A stretch of DNA of 64,000 nucleotides from assembly GCA_027563935.2 (NCBI GenBank), contig CM050447.1, forward strand, positions 78,539,461 to 78,603,460, given 5' to 3'. Of this stretch, positions 22,967-34,790 are shown piece by piece (position 1 is the stretch's first letter; each line of letters begins with the position of its first letter). The stretch comes from Costus lasius. Lineage: Eukaryota > Streptophyta > Magnoliopsida > Zingiberales > Costaceae. The position numbers were made by a program, and so were the translations under genes. The notes beneath the pieces are model-generated. The model had not been told where the DNA came from. It did no database searches and was given only the letters and a program-made list of their open reading frames with translations.

Positions 22967-24298
22967 TCAATCCTTATCAAAGTCCGTCTCCTCCTCACCT
23001 CCCACAGCTGGGGCGGCATCCATGGGATCACCCTAAGAACCTCCTTCTTCACCTTCATCAGTTATACGCTTAAGATGAAGGTAATCTTTGATCTCCTCGA
23101 CATCCTCATTCATTTGCACCACATAATCAAATATCCTCCTCGCGAAAGTAGTCAAACGGTGTACATCAGCAGAAAGAGCCTGAAAGCCAGGGTCTCAATA
23201 ACTTTGCCATCCACTCTGATCAGGGGCAGCTCGGCATGAATAGGAACCTGTGGTTCTGTGCGGTGACGGGTCGGCAGCTCCAGGGGGCGAAGAATCAATA
23301 CTCATACCGAAAGGGTCGTCCCCCCAAGCGGGAGGTGGTGGTGGCACAGAATTCACAAGTGCAGGAGTGGCATAGGAAACGATACTCAGAGATAACTTCC
23401 AATTTTCTTGATTTTGAACGGTGGTTCTCCTAGGGTTAGGTAGAGGCAAGGTAGGAAGACCAGGCTATAGAATCAGACAATATGTGTCTACATCCCTGAA
23501 AATCATCTTCATAGCAATACAGGATTCAATGTCAACCTTGGCATTGCCTCTAGCAACTTCGATCCTATAGGGCTCAACCCCTAAGTGAAGTGCTATAGGA
23601 GTAAGGAACCCTCCTATCACTATAGTGCCTTTCTTCGCCCTAGCAACCTTGTCCAAATGTTTGACAAAAAAGAAAGCTACATCTATAAAATACCCATGAA
23701 GCATGCACCAAAGGAAAAATAGCTCAGAATGACGGAACATACTGTCTCCGTCCTCTCGTCCGAAGACGGTATGAGCTAGGACTCAGTGTACGTACTTGAT
23801 GCAAGGGTTGGACATGCTGGTTGCTCTTGCTAAAGATGGTGAAAATCTGGTTTTTAGAGTAATTTGATTCCAAAAAATATTCTCAATGAATCCAATCGGT
23901 GGCTCGGTACGCCCATCATCTGGAAAATAAAGATACATCTAATGTCTCTAAGTGTAAGCTTCCTTTCCTCATTGGCTATCCGGAATCTAATCTCTCCTTT
24001 GGCTTGGTGATCAGGGTACTCATCCTAATCCATCTCTAAGCTGCTGAGAACCTCTAGTACTAGAGGTAGATAAGTCTAAGGAGTCATGTTAAAGAACTTC
24101 TTCGTTGCAATTTGATCGAACATCCATAGAACATCCTCTTTGAGTCCCAAAGCGCCTGATAAGCTAATGATTATACCTCTGCTCTTGAATTTCATCTCTG
24201 AAGATTATTCCATATGGGTTTGATGGTGGAGCTGGGGCTGAAGATTCGGTTGGGGCTTTCCCTTTTCTCTTAGAAACAACTTTCTTCATTGGTGCCAT
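22967..24298 (-). pseudogene. Element B Athila ORF1-like gene (env position), broken
   Basis: It starts at the ATG at 24298 (MAPMKKVVSKRKGKAP), matching the D copy (MPPVKRMVSKRKGKAP), and runs to TGA at 22967-22969 after an acidic tail (ETDFDKD). Readable blocks are FRHSELFFLWCMLHGYFIDVAFF (about 23735) and PPPPPAWGDDPFGMSIDSSPP (about 23330). Stops and frame changes separate them. The family is the plant ATHILA ORF-1 type, here downstream of integrase where some Athila elements carry an env-like gene. Its function is unproven, and I see no clear transmembrane or fusion segment. Confidence 0.75.
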
Positions 24299-24744
24299 GA
24301 GAAATGGAAGTAAGATTTCAAAGCACTTAAAGAAAAACTAGAATGAAAAGTGTTACTGAACAGGGCGAGTAGGATTTCCAGTAGCCTTTGAACCAAGCTC
24401 TCAAATATGGACTTCTGAGCTGAAATTGAGCCTTCAAACACTTCAAGGGAAGATCTCCTACATCTTTCAAAACTCCTTGAAGCTGGAACCAGCTGGATCG
24501 AAGCTTTAATGAAGAAAAATGAAGAGGTGCGGAATCCAGCGGACGAATGACAGCTAAGCTCGATCAAGGTCGAAATCGTCAAAATGTCGGGTAGGAATCG
24601 GTCGGAAAGTGTTCGGAGATGGTAAAGAAGGGTTGTCGGAAGGTTTGGGAACACGAATGGAGGAAAACGACGCTCATTCGAAGAAGATCTCGAGGAGAAA
24701 CCCTAATTGCGGCTGAGAAAACTCTAAATACCGTAGCAGAAAAC

Positions 24745-25075
24745 GTGTGGGGCCGGAAAAATTACGGCCGTAATTTTCATTACGACACTGCCGTAATTCA
24801 AAATATGGTACGGTAAAAAGTGATACGGCACTACCGTAATCTACTCTAAAATTCCCAAAAGATTCTGTAAGAAAATGGCCCAAAATTATGGTATCGTGAA
24901 AACCATTACGATAGTACCGTAAAATCCTCAAAACTTTCTAGACAAAATCGAGCCAGAATTATGATATGTAAAATTCATTACGGTAGTACCGTATATCATA
25001 TAAAATCTTTCTGCAAAGAAATAGCTTAGAATTACGGTACCGTAATAAACATTACGATAGTACCATAATTTGTAA
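24745..25075 (-). repeat. Palindrome array in element B internal DNA
   Basis: Between ORF1 and the integrase tail lie about five repeats of 60-70 bp. Each holds a TACGGTACCGTA-like and an ATTACGGCAGTGCCGTAAT-like palindrome in variously decayed form. Similar arrays are in the LTRs and in the same internal place in D and J. Confidence 0.8.
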
Positions 25076-25222
25076 AAAATTTAAAGATTGCTGAAAAAAT
25101 GTACCTACAAAGAGAAAAAGAGAAAGTTAGCACTAAAAAAAATAAATTAAAACAAAAATAGAAACAAAAACAAAAGAAAGAGTGCTTGGGTTGCCTTCCA
25201 AGAAGTGCTAATTTAGAGGTCA

Positions 25223-26302
25223 TTAGCTTGACCGTTCTACACTCGGATTTGCTCGTGGTTCATCAAGTAGAAATTTTTCTCCTTCTTCAACTTGTTCTTC
25301 ATGGAAATAATGCTTCAATCGCTGACCATTAACCTTAAACACCCCCGTTCTGTCGCTCCATATGTCAACAACTTCGTATGGATATGTTTTCTTAACTTGA
25401 AAAGGTCTAGACCATCGAGATTTAAGTTTATCGGGAAAAAGTCTCAACCTAGAATTAAACAAAAGAACAAATTCACCTGGTTGGAATTCCTTTCTAAGTA
25501 TATGTCAATCGTGCTATCTTTTAGTCCTCTCTTTATAGGTCCTTGCGTTTTCGTAAACGGAGAGTCTAATCTCATCAAGCTCGTTCAATTGTAACTTACG
25601 TTTTTCACCTGAGTTTTTCAAGTCAAAATTCAGTGTTTTGATCGCCCAGAATGCCTTGTGCTCGAGCTCTATAGGAAGATGAAAAGATTTACCATAAACT
25701 AATTGAAAAGGAGACATAGCTATCGGTGTTTTGAAAACAGTCTGGTATGCCCAAAGCGCATCATCAAGCTTAGGAGCCCAGTCTTTCCTTGTCCTTGACA
25801 CTGTTTTCTCTAATATCCCTTTGATCTCACTATTCGATATCTCAACTTGTCCACTTGTTTGGGGATGGTAAGGTGTTGAAACTCTATGATTCACCCCATA
25901 TTTTTGAAGCAAAGCTGAAAATTTGTGTTCAATAAAATGAGAACCTCCATCACTGATTACTAGTCGTGGTGTCCCAAATCGTGGAAATATAATCTTCTTG
26001 AACATCTTTACCACAACACTGGAATCATTAGTAGGTGAAGCAATGGCTTCCACCCACTTGGAAATATAATCTACTACCACAAGTATATATTTGTTACCTC
26101 TAGATGATGGAAACGGTCCCATAAAATCAATCCCCCAAGCATCAAATATTTCAACTTTAAGTATAGTGGACAATGGCATCTCATTCCTCTTGTTGATGTT
26201 CCCTGTCTTTTGACAACTATCACAAGACATTATAAAATTTCTAGCATCTTTAAAGATTAAGGGCCAATAAAATCCAGATTGTAATACTTTAAAAATAGTA
26301 TT
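25223..26302 (-). pseudogene. pol: Element B integrase, C-terminal two thirds
   Basis: From the second half of the HHCC zinc site ([21 protein letters not shown]) the core follows with DDE residues in [23 protein letters not shown] and [17 protein letters not shown]. The C-terminal part is [23 protein letters not shown], ending [14 protein letters not shown] stop or frame change lies at 25463-25514. The first His pair of the zinc site is at 37967-38010, across the D/E insertion, so this is the continuation of one pol gene. Confidence 0.9.
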
Positions 26303-26307
26303 CTCAG

Positions 26308-28219
26308 TGATGACTCTAAATTTCATAGTGTTTTTCATACTGATTAACTAACCTTTTGAGTCATAATCTTGCTCTTTTGCATTATTTTTATGCCTTATTT
26401 GCCAAATACTTCGGAATCTACACTTTCTTTGGTCCTTGATCAATATCATGTAAAAAGGCATCATTATCGCGCATTTTCAAGCAATTTCGATGCACGAATG
26501 AGTTCTAATCATCAAGAGGAGTTTGCACATCAAATTTCAACCCAAACCAAGCTTTCCAAAGAAATTACGGTAGTGCCGTAATTATTTTTACGGCCGTAAT
26601 CTGAAATCAGGGTACTACCGTAATGGATTTCATGGCAGCAGATTACAGCGAGTTTTTTAGGAAATTACGGCACTGCCGTAATTAATATTACAGTGCCGTA
26701 AATTCGGTCAGAATCGGGTAGAAACTTCAGAGGATTTCGGACAAATTATGGCACTGCCGTAATATTTTTCACGGTGCCGTAATTTCGGACAAATTTCATT
26801 CATAAACTTTTAGAGACAACCGAGAGAAATATATCACTACCGTAATTTTGGGCTAAACTTTTATGGTACCATAATTCCGAGCCAATTCTTTACAGAACAT
26901 TCAGAAGCAATCACGGCAGTACCGTAATTAAATTCACAGTACCATAATTCTGCACCCAAATTCCTGATTTTTCCGCTGAAAGATTAAAAAGATGATTTAT
27001 TGAGATTTAGGGCACCAATTAAAGATCCGTAAAAAGGGGAAGACTGAGCATGAGGAGGGGGAGATATTCAAAGAAAAAGGGACAATTTTCATCAACACTT
27101 AGGGGAGAATTTGAGAGAATCGCCGCCGCGCTACGGTTCATCGCACAGGCCATCTCCGGCCACGAAATTTGCAAGGAAGCTTCACCTGAGGAAGGAGAAC
27201 ATGCCACAGAAGTTTCACAGTGAAAGGAGGCTGATCAAGGGAGAAATCAACGAAAACGTGGTCGCATACACTGTTCATTGCGACTCTACACAAATTACGG
27301 GCTATAATTTTGACTACAGCTCTGTTTTGTAACTTTTACTCCTCTCTTTCGATTTCTAATCTTTCTAAAACCATGTTTAGCTGTATTTCTTCTATCATGC
27401 TAGCTTAAATCTTTTTTTTTTGGGACTTGGGGGTGTAGTCCCCTTGATATTATAATGACTATATGACTTTTCTCCATCAGTATATTTTTGTTATGGTAAT
27501 TTTACTTAAGAGATTTATGTCTTTAATCCTTTCTAGTTTCATGAATTAACATGTGTTAGAGTTTGTGTTATGGACTAAGAAGATGATAACGCTAAACTTG
27601 GAACCCTAGAATTTATGATAGGAATGCATCGTAAGAGATTAGTTATGTTCTTATCTTTAGATTTTAAGAGCTTAATTCTTGTTGATGTTTTGACCTAGGA
27701 ATTATTATTGTCTTATACATGAAAATATGCTAGAGATAGATATTGGACTGTTTGAAAACCTTAAGTAAAACCTGTGAAACTATGGTACGAGGGTGCTTAG
27801 TTTTGCTTGAGATCTTGATATTGAGATGGAATGCACGAGAGTGATTCTTAATCTATTTGATCAAAGTTTACTTTTATTAAACATTGAATTGGTCTTGCAC
27901 GAGAGTGAGGATCATTCTTTGTAAATTGACTGCGTGAGAGCGAGTTAATTTCTCTATTAAGTAAACTATATCTTTGCCATAACGAAAAAATAGATTGATG
28001 AACCTTTAATCGTGTCTAGTCATAAATATTAAGGTGGATGAACCCCTAGTCCCAAGTATTTCTCTCTGATCTTCCGTACACAGTTCGATCGTTTATTCGC
28101 GTCATATTCGATTTCTTTAGCTAGTGAGAATTCAATTTGTCGGTACTTAACAACAAGGTCTTTGTGGTTCGATATCTTAAATATTACTTCGAGTATCCGT
28201 GCACTTGCGGACTACAACA
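26308..28219 (+). repeat. Element D first LTR
   Basis: 1912 bp, TGATGACTC...CGGACTACAACA. It contains a palindrome array at 26560-26950, the LTR hairpin near 27298-27325 (GGGCTATAAT/ACTACAGCTC, decayed) and CACGAGAGTGA repeats at 27835-27955. By eye it differs from the second LTR by about 5% over the first 200 bp. Confidence 0.93.
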
Positions 28220-28225
28220 AGTTTT

Positions 28226-28242
28226 TGGCGCTGTTGCCGAGG
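28226..28242 (+). other. Element D primer binding site (tRNA-Asp)
   Basis: TGGCGCTGTTGCCGAGG, 15 of 17 bases matching the tRNA-Asp complement. Both changes are transitions. Confidence 0.85.
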
Positions 28243-28344
28243 ACCTTAGTTTTGTTAATATCTAAATAGTTGTTAGTATTGCTAGACTAAGTTTTATTTG
28301 TTTTAGATTTAACTTTATTTTCTATTTTTTTGCAGGTTTTGGAC

Positions 28345-28538
28345 GTCGAGAGTGCCCTTTTAGCTTAAGAAGACCTATCCATATGGAGCAGTTGATATTT
28401 GGAGTGAAGAGAAGGGTATATTTAAAGTTAATGGCCAAAGATTAAAACACTACTACCATGAGGAGCAGATTGAAGTAGGAGAGAATTTTCTACTTGATGA
28501 GCCACGAGCAAATCTGAGTACAGAACGGTCAAGCTAAT
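28345..28538 (+). pseudogene. pol: Element D integrase tail remnant
   Basis: Only the last 60 or so codons of pol remain: KKTYPYGAVDIWS, then in another frame [18 protein letters not shown], ending DEPRANLSTERSS. A one-base shift lies near 28410. Upstream the leader is joined directly near 28340, so gag, protease, RT, RNase H and most of integrase were deleted. Confidence 0.85.
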
Positions 28539-28689
28539 GACCCTTAAACTAGCACTTCTTGGGAGGCAACCCAAGCAATTTGTTCTCTTTTGTTTTTGGT
28601 TTGTTTTCATCTCAATTTGTTTTGTTTAGGGTTAATTTTTCTTTTTCTCATTTTTAGATACGTTTTTTTCACAATTTTTGTGATTTTTG

Positions 28690-29130
28690 ACAAATTATGG
28701 TACTACCGTAATTTTTATTACGGTATCGTAATTCATGTTGCTTCTTTACAGAAAGATTACGTGGATTACGGCACTACCGTGTTAAATTTTACAGGCCATA
28801 ATTTCTGTCTGTTTTCGTATATAAAGTTTTTTGGATTTTTGAGTATTTTATGGCAGTGCCATGGGGATTTTCATGGTATTGTATTTTCGGACGATTTTGA
28901 CCAAAAAGTTTTTGAGTTTTTGTGAATTTTACGGCAATGCCATAATGAATTTCACGGTACCGTCAAAGTGAAGCATTTTCTTACAGAAACTTTTGGAATT
29001 TTCAGACGAAATACGGCACTACCGTATTTGTCTTCACGGTACCATAATTTGACGTTTTTCTCAGCCGAGAGCCTGTCACGATTTTATGGCACTGTCGTAA
29101 TTTCTTTACGGTATCATAATCCACCCGACC
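28690..29130 (+). repeat. Palindrome array in element D internal DNA
   Basis: About six units of 60-75 bp with paired motifs such as TACTACCGTAATTTTTATTACGGTA and ACGGCACTACCGT. It lies between the integrase tail and ORF1, the same place as in B. Confidence 0.82.
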
Positions 29131-29567
29131 CCATGTGATACAAGTATCGTATTTAGGGTTCGGCGCCATGCTTTTTAGGTTTCTTCACCCGATTTCGCGT
29201 CGACCTCTGGATTTCTTCGAGTTCTTGCCTCCTAAACCCTCTTGCGACCATTCCTAACTAGTTTCTAACGATTTCTACCTGAGATTTAGAGAGATTTTAA
29301 GTTCAAATCGGGTTTCACGCACTATTCTTTAGCATTTTTTGCCCCTTTCATTTCCGCTCATCCAAGCATTGATTGAGCTGCAGCCAACTTCCAGGAGGTT
29401 TGAAGAAGGAAGAAGATCGGTCCTTGAAATGATTGAAAGCTCGATTTCAACCCAGAAGTCCATATTTAAAGCTTGAATCCAGCTCTATTTTCAGCTTTGT
29501 TCATCTTTCAGTAACACTTCTATTTCCAGTTTTCTTCAGTAGTTCTTTCCTTCTCTTGCACACTATC

Positions 29568-31055
29568 ATGCCACCGGTCAAGAGGATGGTTTCAAAGAGA
29601 AAGGGGAAAGCCCCATCTAAAACTCCAGTGCCTCCACCAAACCCTTTCGGGATCGTTTTCAGAGATGAGGCTCAAGAACAGAAATACAATTTGCTACTTA
29701 CCCGACGTGTTGTGAAGACAAAATAGATAGATACACGAGCATTGGAGCTTTTAGGATTGAAGGATGATGTGTTGTGGATGTTTGACAGGGTGGCTATGAG
29801 GCATTTTTTTGACATGACGCCTCAGACCTATCTACCTATTGTGTTGGAGTTCCTTAGCAGTTTGGAGGTAGATTGGAATGAATATGTAGATGATTCAGCT
29901 GAAGGAGAAATCAGGTTTAGGATGGCTAATGAAGATAGGAAGCTCTCATTCAAAGAGATTCGACACATATTCCACCTTCTGGAGAGAGGACGCACAGAGC
30001 CACCTATTGGATTTATTGAGAATATTTTTTGGAATCAAATCACGGCAGAGACTCAATTTTCACCCTCATCAGTGAGAGCGTCAAGCATCTCAAACCCATG
30101 TGTCAGATATGCCCACCACGTCCTTGCACACACCATATTCAGGCGAGGAGATAGCGACGGTATGGTCCGTCATGCTGAATTATTTTTTCTTTGGGGCATG
30201 CTTCATGGTTATACGATAGATGTAGCTTTCTTCTTCATGAAGCATCTGGATAAAGTGGCTAGAGCCAAGAGAGGCACGATAGTGATAGGAGGTTTTCTCA
30301 CTCCTATAACATTATTTTTAGGGATTGAGCCCTATGGGGTCGAGGTCGCTAGGGGCAATACAAGGATCGACATCGAATCTTACGTTGCCATGAAGATGAT
30401 TGTACGAGATGGCGACACATATTGCTTGATCTTGCAACCTGGGCTTCCCACATTGCCATTACCTAACCCTGGATGGACCTCAGTACAAAATCTTGAGAAT
30501 TGGAAGTTGTCACCAAGTTGTGTATCTTACGCCACACCTGCACTAGAGGCATCAGTACCACCACCACCTCCTGCTTGGGGTGATGACCCGTTTGGTATGG
30601 GCATCGATTCCTCACCACCTAGAGCCACTGATCCACCATCGTAAGGAGCCACCGGATCATCTACACATCACGCAGCTCCAGACCAGAGTGGGTGGCATTC
30701 TTATTAGGACCTTGGATTCCAGGCTATCTCTGAGCAGATGTACCAATAGGAGCAGCGCATGGGAAAGATGATGGGTGCCATGGGGAAGATGACCGATCAG
30801 ATAAGTCACATCCACCTGGATGTCGAAGCGTTAGGGAACTACATGGAAGATATGGGCAATTTTCTCTACTATCGTTTTGGTTTCAAAGATTCTAGGAGGG
30901 GTGGTATCTATGGCGATGCAGGTGAGGGAGGTTCTCATGATCCCATGGACGCCGCTCAGGCTGAGGGAGACAATGAGGAGACGCATTCAGATGAGAAGGA
31001 CTTTGTGAGTATCTTTCTTTTATTCTCATTGCTTTATTTATGCTCTACTGATTGA
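29568..31055 (+). pseudogene. Element D Athila ORF1-like gene, best-preserved copy
   Basis: It starts at the ATG at 29568 (MPPVKRMVSKRKGKAP). One frame runs through a TAG at 29724-29726, the main body at 29742-30641, a TAA at 30642, further stops near 30705 and 30750, and a C-terminal part to 31055. The body has LELLGLKDDVLWMFDRVAMRHFF and LPIVLEFLSSLEVDWNEY, then KLSFKEIRHIFHLLERG, the N-terminal pattern of ATHILA ORF-1 proteins. Next come CVRYAHHVLAHTIFRRGDSDG, a proline-rich PPPPPAWGDDPFG hinge and a coiled-coil-like end (MGKMTDQISHIHLDVEALG). A Lys/Arg-rich N-terminus may be a nuclear signal. No membrane segment is evident, so an envelope role is doubtful. All frames agree, so the breaks are point changes only. 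Confidence 0.82.
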
Positions 31056-31685
31056 TACTGATTTCATACTTATGTAAGGAAGGGTGACTATGTCAAACTT
31101 CTTGTGTCCTACTGCTACAGATCCTCGCTTCTGATACTTGATTGCTATATGATTTCGAATTGGTTGTACTAAAATGATTTGATGATTTACTATATTTTTT
31201 CTTCAATATGGTTGTATTGGGATTCCATCGATACTTGACTGGATTTGGTTCGATATGGTCGTACATAGTATTCTGATGTTATGATTTGATACACTCTATG
31301 GTTGATATGTTATGATTTGATGATATGAGATATGTGCCTGTGTGGTTTGGTTGATCAAGAAAATACTGCCGTTATCATGCCGAAATTTTCTTGGTGATAG
31401 ATTATTGTTCATAACGGTATTTGAGGATTGCAAATAAACCTAAAATGATGAGTTTATTTCTTTGATATGATCTATCTATTGAAATCTTCCATTGATTAAT
31501 GCATGAAGTTTTGGGTGAATGTATTATCTGATGAATGAAATTTGAGAGTAAAGTGATTTTCTTGAATAAAATGAGCATATGTTGTGTGATTTTGGATTGA
31601 TATCAATTGAATAAACCTAGTAAATCATTAAAGTCCATCTTGTTATTTGTTGGGAAGAGAGAACCTAAAATCCACAAAGTAAAGT

Positions 31686-31746
31686 GACTCCCCTATTTGG
31701 CACTGCGAAAAATTAGCAGTGGTACCTAAAGACATGGGTTGAAGTC
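31686..31746 (+). ncRNA. Conserved 3'-UTR hairpin, element D copy 1
   Basis: GACTCCCCTATTTGG, then CACTGC, loop GAAAAATTA, GCAGTG, GTACC and GGTTGAAGTC. The inner stem CACTGC/GCAGTG pairs over six bases where J copy 1 has CACTGT/ACAGTG. Confidence 0.65.
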
Positions 31747-31756
31747 TGAAAAGGAT

Positions 31757-31812
31757 TAACTCCTCTTCTTGGCATTGTATTTGCAATGGTACCTAAGATA
31801 AGAGTTGAAGTT
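31757..31812 (+). ncRNA. Conserved 3'-UTR hairpin, element D copy 2
   Basis: AACTCC, then GGCATTG, loop TATTTG, CAATGGTACC and TTGAAGTT. The inner stem has become CATTG/CAATG and the outer AACT/AGTT; both keep pairing with changes on both sides. Confidence 0.65.
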
Positions 31813-32342
31813 CAATAAAAAGTATGTATCTATGTGGGTGCATGCCAAGAGAGAGATTCTTTGACATTAACTCCGCTATCTCAAGAAGAATTCTTTCTAC
31901 TTAAAGAGATATGAGTTCTATTATGTTGGTGATGTGACCAATATATTCTGAACATGTCACCAGAAGAAAGGTGGTATTCATTTCAGAAAATGTCAAAGAT
32001 GCATAAAAAGAAAAGAGAGAGAAAATCTGAGTGGAAAAAGATTTTGTGGTTCCTATTCCTATAAACAAAAACATCATGGACTCAAAACTTAAACTGGGTA
32101 AACTCATGAGATTGAAAGTCTGTTTATACACATTGCAAAATTTTAGTTGATTGAAATATGGATCTTAAAGATTGAATTCGAAGGACTATATATTTACTTG
32201 AAATTTTGGGCATTTATTTGATGAGAATTTTTCATATGTAATTGTATCTTAGAAATTTATTCATCATCTGAAAGTTTATTTCATAATCAGTATTGTTTTC
32301 TTTATTTGCTTGAGGACAAGCAATGTTTGAGCCTTATGTGTT

Positions 32343-34262
32343 TGATGACTCTAAATTTCATAGTATTTTTCATACTGATTAACTAACCTTTTGAGTCATA
32401 ATCTTGCTCTTTTACTTTATTTTTATGCATTATTTGCCAAATACTTCGGAATCTACAACTTCTTTGGTCCTTGATCAATTTCAGGTAAAAAGGCATCATT
32501 ATCGCACGTTTTCAAGCAATTTCGATGCACAAACGAGTTTTAATCATCAAGAGGAGTTTGCACATCAAATTTTAACCCAAACCAATCTTTCCAAAGAAAT
32601 TACGGTAGTGCCATAATTATTTTTATGACCGTAATCTGAAATCAGGGTACTACCATAATGGATTTCATGGCAGCGGATTGTAGCGAGTTTTTTGGGAAAT
32701 TATGGCACTACCGTAATTAATATTACGGTGCCGTAAATTCGGTCAGAATCGGACAGAAACTTCAGAGGATTTCGGATAAATTACGGCACTACCGTAATAT
32801 TTTTCATGGTGCCGTAATTCCAGACAAATTTCATACAGAAACTTTCAGAGACAACCGAAGGAAATGCAGCACCACCATAATTTTGGGCTAAACTTTTATG
32901 GTGCCGTAATTCAGAGCCAATTCTTTACAGAACATTCAGAAGCAATCACGGCAGTACCGTAATTAAATTCACGGTACTGTAATTCTGCACCCAGATTCTC
33001 GATTTTTCTACCGAAAGATTAAAAAGATGATTTCTCGAGATTTAGGGCACCAATTGAAGATCTGTAAAAAGGGGAAGACTGAGCATGAGGAGGGGGAGAT
33101 ATTCAAAGCAAAAGGAACAATTTTCATCAACACTTAGGGGAGAATTTGAGAGAATCGCCGCCGCGCTAGGGTTCATCGCCGTTCATCGCACAGACCATCT
33201 CCGGCCCTAAAATTTGTAAGGAAGCTTCGCCTGAGGAAGAAGAACACACCACATAAGTTTCAGAGTGAAGGGAGGCTGATCAGGGGAGAAATCAATGAAA
33301 ACGTGGTGGCATACACTGTTCATCGCGACTCTACACAAATTACGGGCTGTAATTTTGACTACAGCCCTGTTTTGTAACTTTTACCCATCTCTTTCGATTT
33401 CTAATAATTCTAAAACTATGTTTAGCTGTATTTCTTCCATCATGCTAGCTTAAATCTTTTTTTTAAGACTTGGGGGTGTAGTACCCTTGATATTATAATG
33501 ACTAGATGACTTTTCTCCATCAATATATTTTTGTTATGGTAATTTTACTTGAGAGATTTATGTCTTTAATCCTTTCTAGTTTCATGCATTAACATGTGTT
33601 AGAGTTTGTGTTATGGACAGAGAAGATGATAACGCAAAACATGGAACCCTAGAATTTATGATAGGAATGCATCGTAAGAGATTAGTTGTGTTCTTATCTT
33701 TAGATTTTAAGAGCTTAATTCTTGTTGATGTTTTGACCTTGGAATTATTATTGTCTTAGACATGAAAATATGCTAGAGATAGATATTGGACTGTTTGAGA
33801 ACCTTAAGTAAAACCTGTGAAACTAAGGTACGAGAGTGCTTAGTTTTGCTTGAGATATTGATATTGAGATGGAATGCATGAGAGTGATTCTTAATCTCTT
33901 TGATCAAAGTTTACTTTTATTAAACATTGAATTGGTCTTGCACGAGAGTGAGGATCATTCTTTGTAAATTGACTGCGCGATAGCGAGTTAATTTCTCTAT
34001 TAAGTAAACTATATTTTTACCATAACGAAAAAATAGATTGATGAACCTTTAATCGTGTCTAATCATAAATATTAAGGTGGATGAACCCTTAGTCCCAAGT
34101 ATTTCTCTCTGATCTTCCGTACATAGTTCGATCGTTTATTCGCGTCATATTCGATTTGTTTAGCTAGTGAGAATTCAATTTGTCAGTACTTAACAACAAG
34201 GTCTCTGTGGTTTGATATCTTAAATATTACTTCGAGTATCCATACAGTTGCGGACTACAACA
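32343..34262 (+). repeat. Element D second LTR
   Basis: 1920 bp, TGATGACTC...CGGACTACAACA, matching the first LTR throughout. It is followed not by a target duplication but by AGTTTTTG, the first bases of the internal leader. It therefore behaves like the 5' LTR of a further, mostly lost copy. Confidence 0.92.
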
Positions 34263-34408
34263 AGTTTTTGTAGAGGAGAACTAAGCACTCTTGTATCTTA
34301 GTTTCCCAGGTTTTACTTAAGCACTTGTGGTTCGCCCCAATTTTTATCCACTATCCAGAGAGAAATCGAGGGAGGCGTCCTTAGGTTTCGGCCTCGCGCC
34401 CAAAAACT
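34263..34408. repeat. Mosaic junction between elements D and E
   Basis: AGTTTTTG after LTR D, then unassigned bases, then TTTCCCAGGTTTTACTTAAG and a + strand LTR piece (TTTATCCACTATCCAGAGAG...GGCGTCCTTAGG) like E's LTR in reverse, then CAAAAACT before LTR E. This patchwork looks like filler DNA from end joining or template switching. Confidence 0.6.
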
Positions 34409-34594
34409 TGTTGTAGTCCGCAAGTGCACGGATACTTCGAAGTATAAAAGATATCGAACCACAGAGACCTACGTGTTAAGTACCAAATAGTTGTCTTCTC
34501 ACTAGCTAAGCAAATCGAATGTGATGAAAGCACAAACGGAAAGTAAACTAAATATCTGAGAGAGAAACTAGGACTAGGATTTCATCCACCTTAA
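34409..34594 (-). repeat. Element E 3' LTR fragment (U5 end)
   Basis: About 186 bp matching the U5 end of the 5' LTR at 36246-36430. Homology ends at CACCTTAATT and E internal sequence follows at once, so U3, R and the 3' end of the internal region were deleted. Confidence 0.82.
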
Positions 34595-34790
34595 TTAGAA
34601 CTAAGTGCTAATTTTTAGGTCCATAGCTTGACCAAAAATCAAACATCATGACGAAGTAGGTGAATCAATACCATAGTAAATAGCATATAATTGTTTCTTT
34701 TTCCGCTGTCCAAAAAGTTTAGCCACTAATCCAAACATCCAAAATTTCATGTAAATCAAGATCGACATGGCTTTCTCAAATATGCAGAAA

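Larger units (their letters stand above)
31056..32342 (+). other. Element D 3' UTR
   Basis: 1.3 kb of AT-rich DNA without a gene. A GTGAGT donor-like site at the ORF end (CTTTGTGAGTAT, near 31003) is shared with B and J. It holds two copies of the conserved hairpin and, at 32309, GCTTGAGGACAAGC just before the second LTR. Confidence 0.7.

Noticed and set aside
26560..26950. Regularly spaced short repeats resembling a CRISPR array
   Set aside because: The repeats are palindromes of varied sequence inside a retrotransposon LTR in a plant genome, units are not identical, and there are no cas genes.
29568..31055. Calling ORF1 a retroviral envelope gene
   Set aside because: The position fits, but there is no signal peptide, fusion peptide or clear membrane anchor; the sequence fits the ATHILA ORF-1 type.
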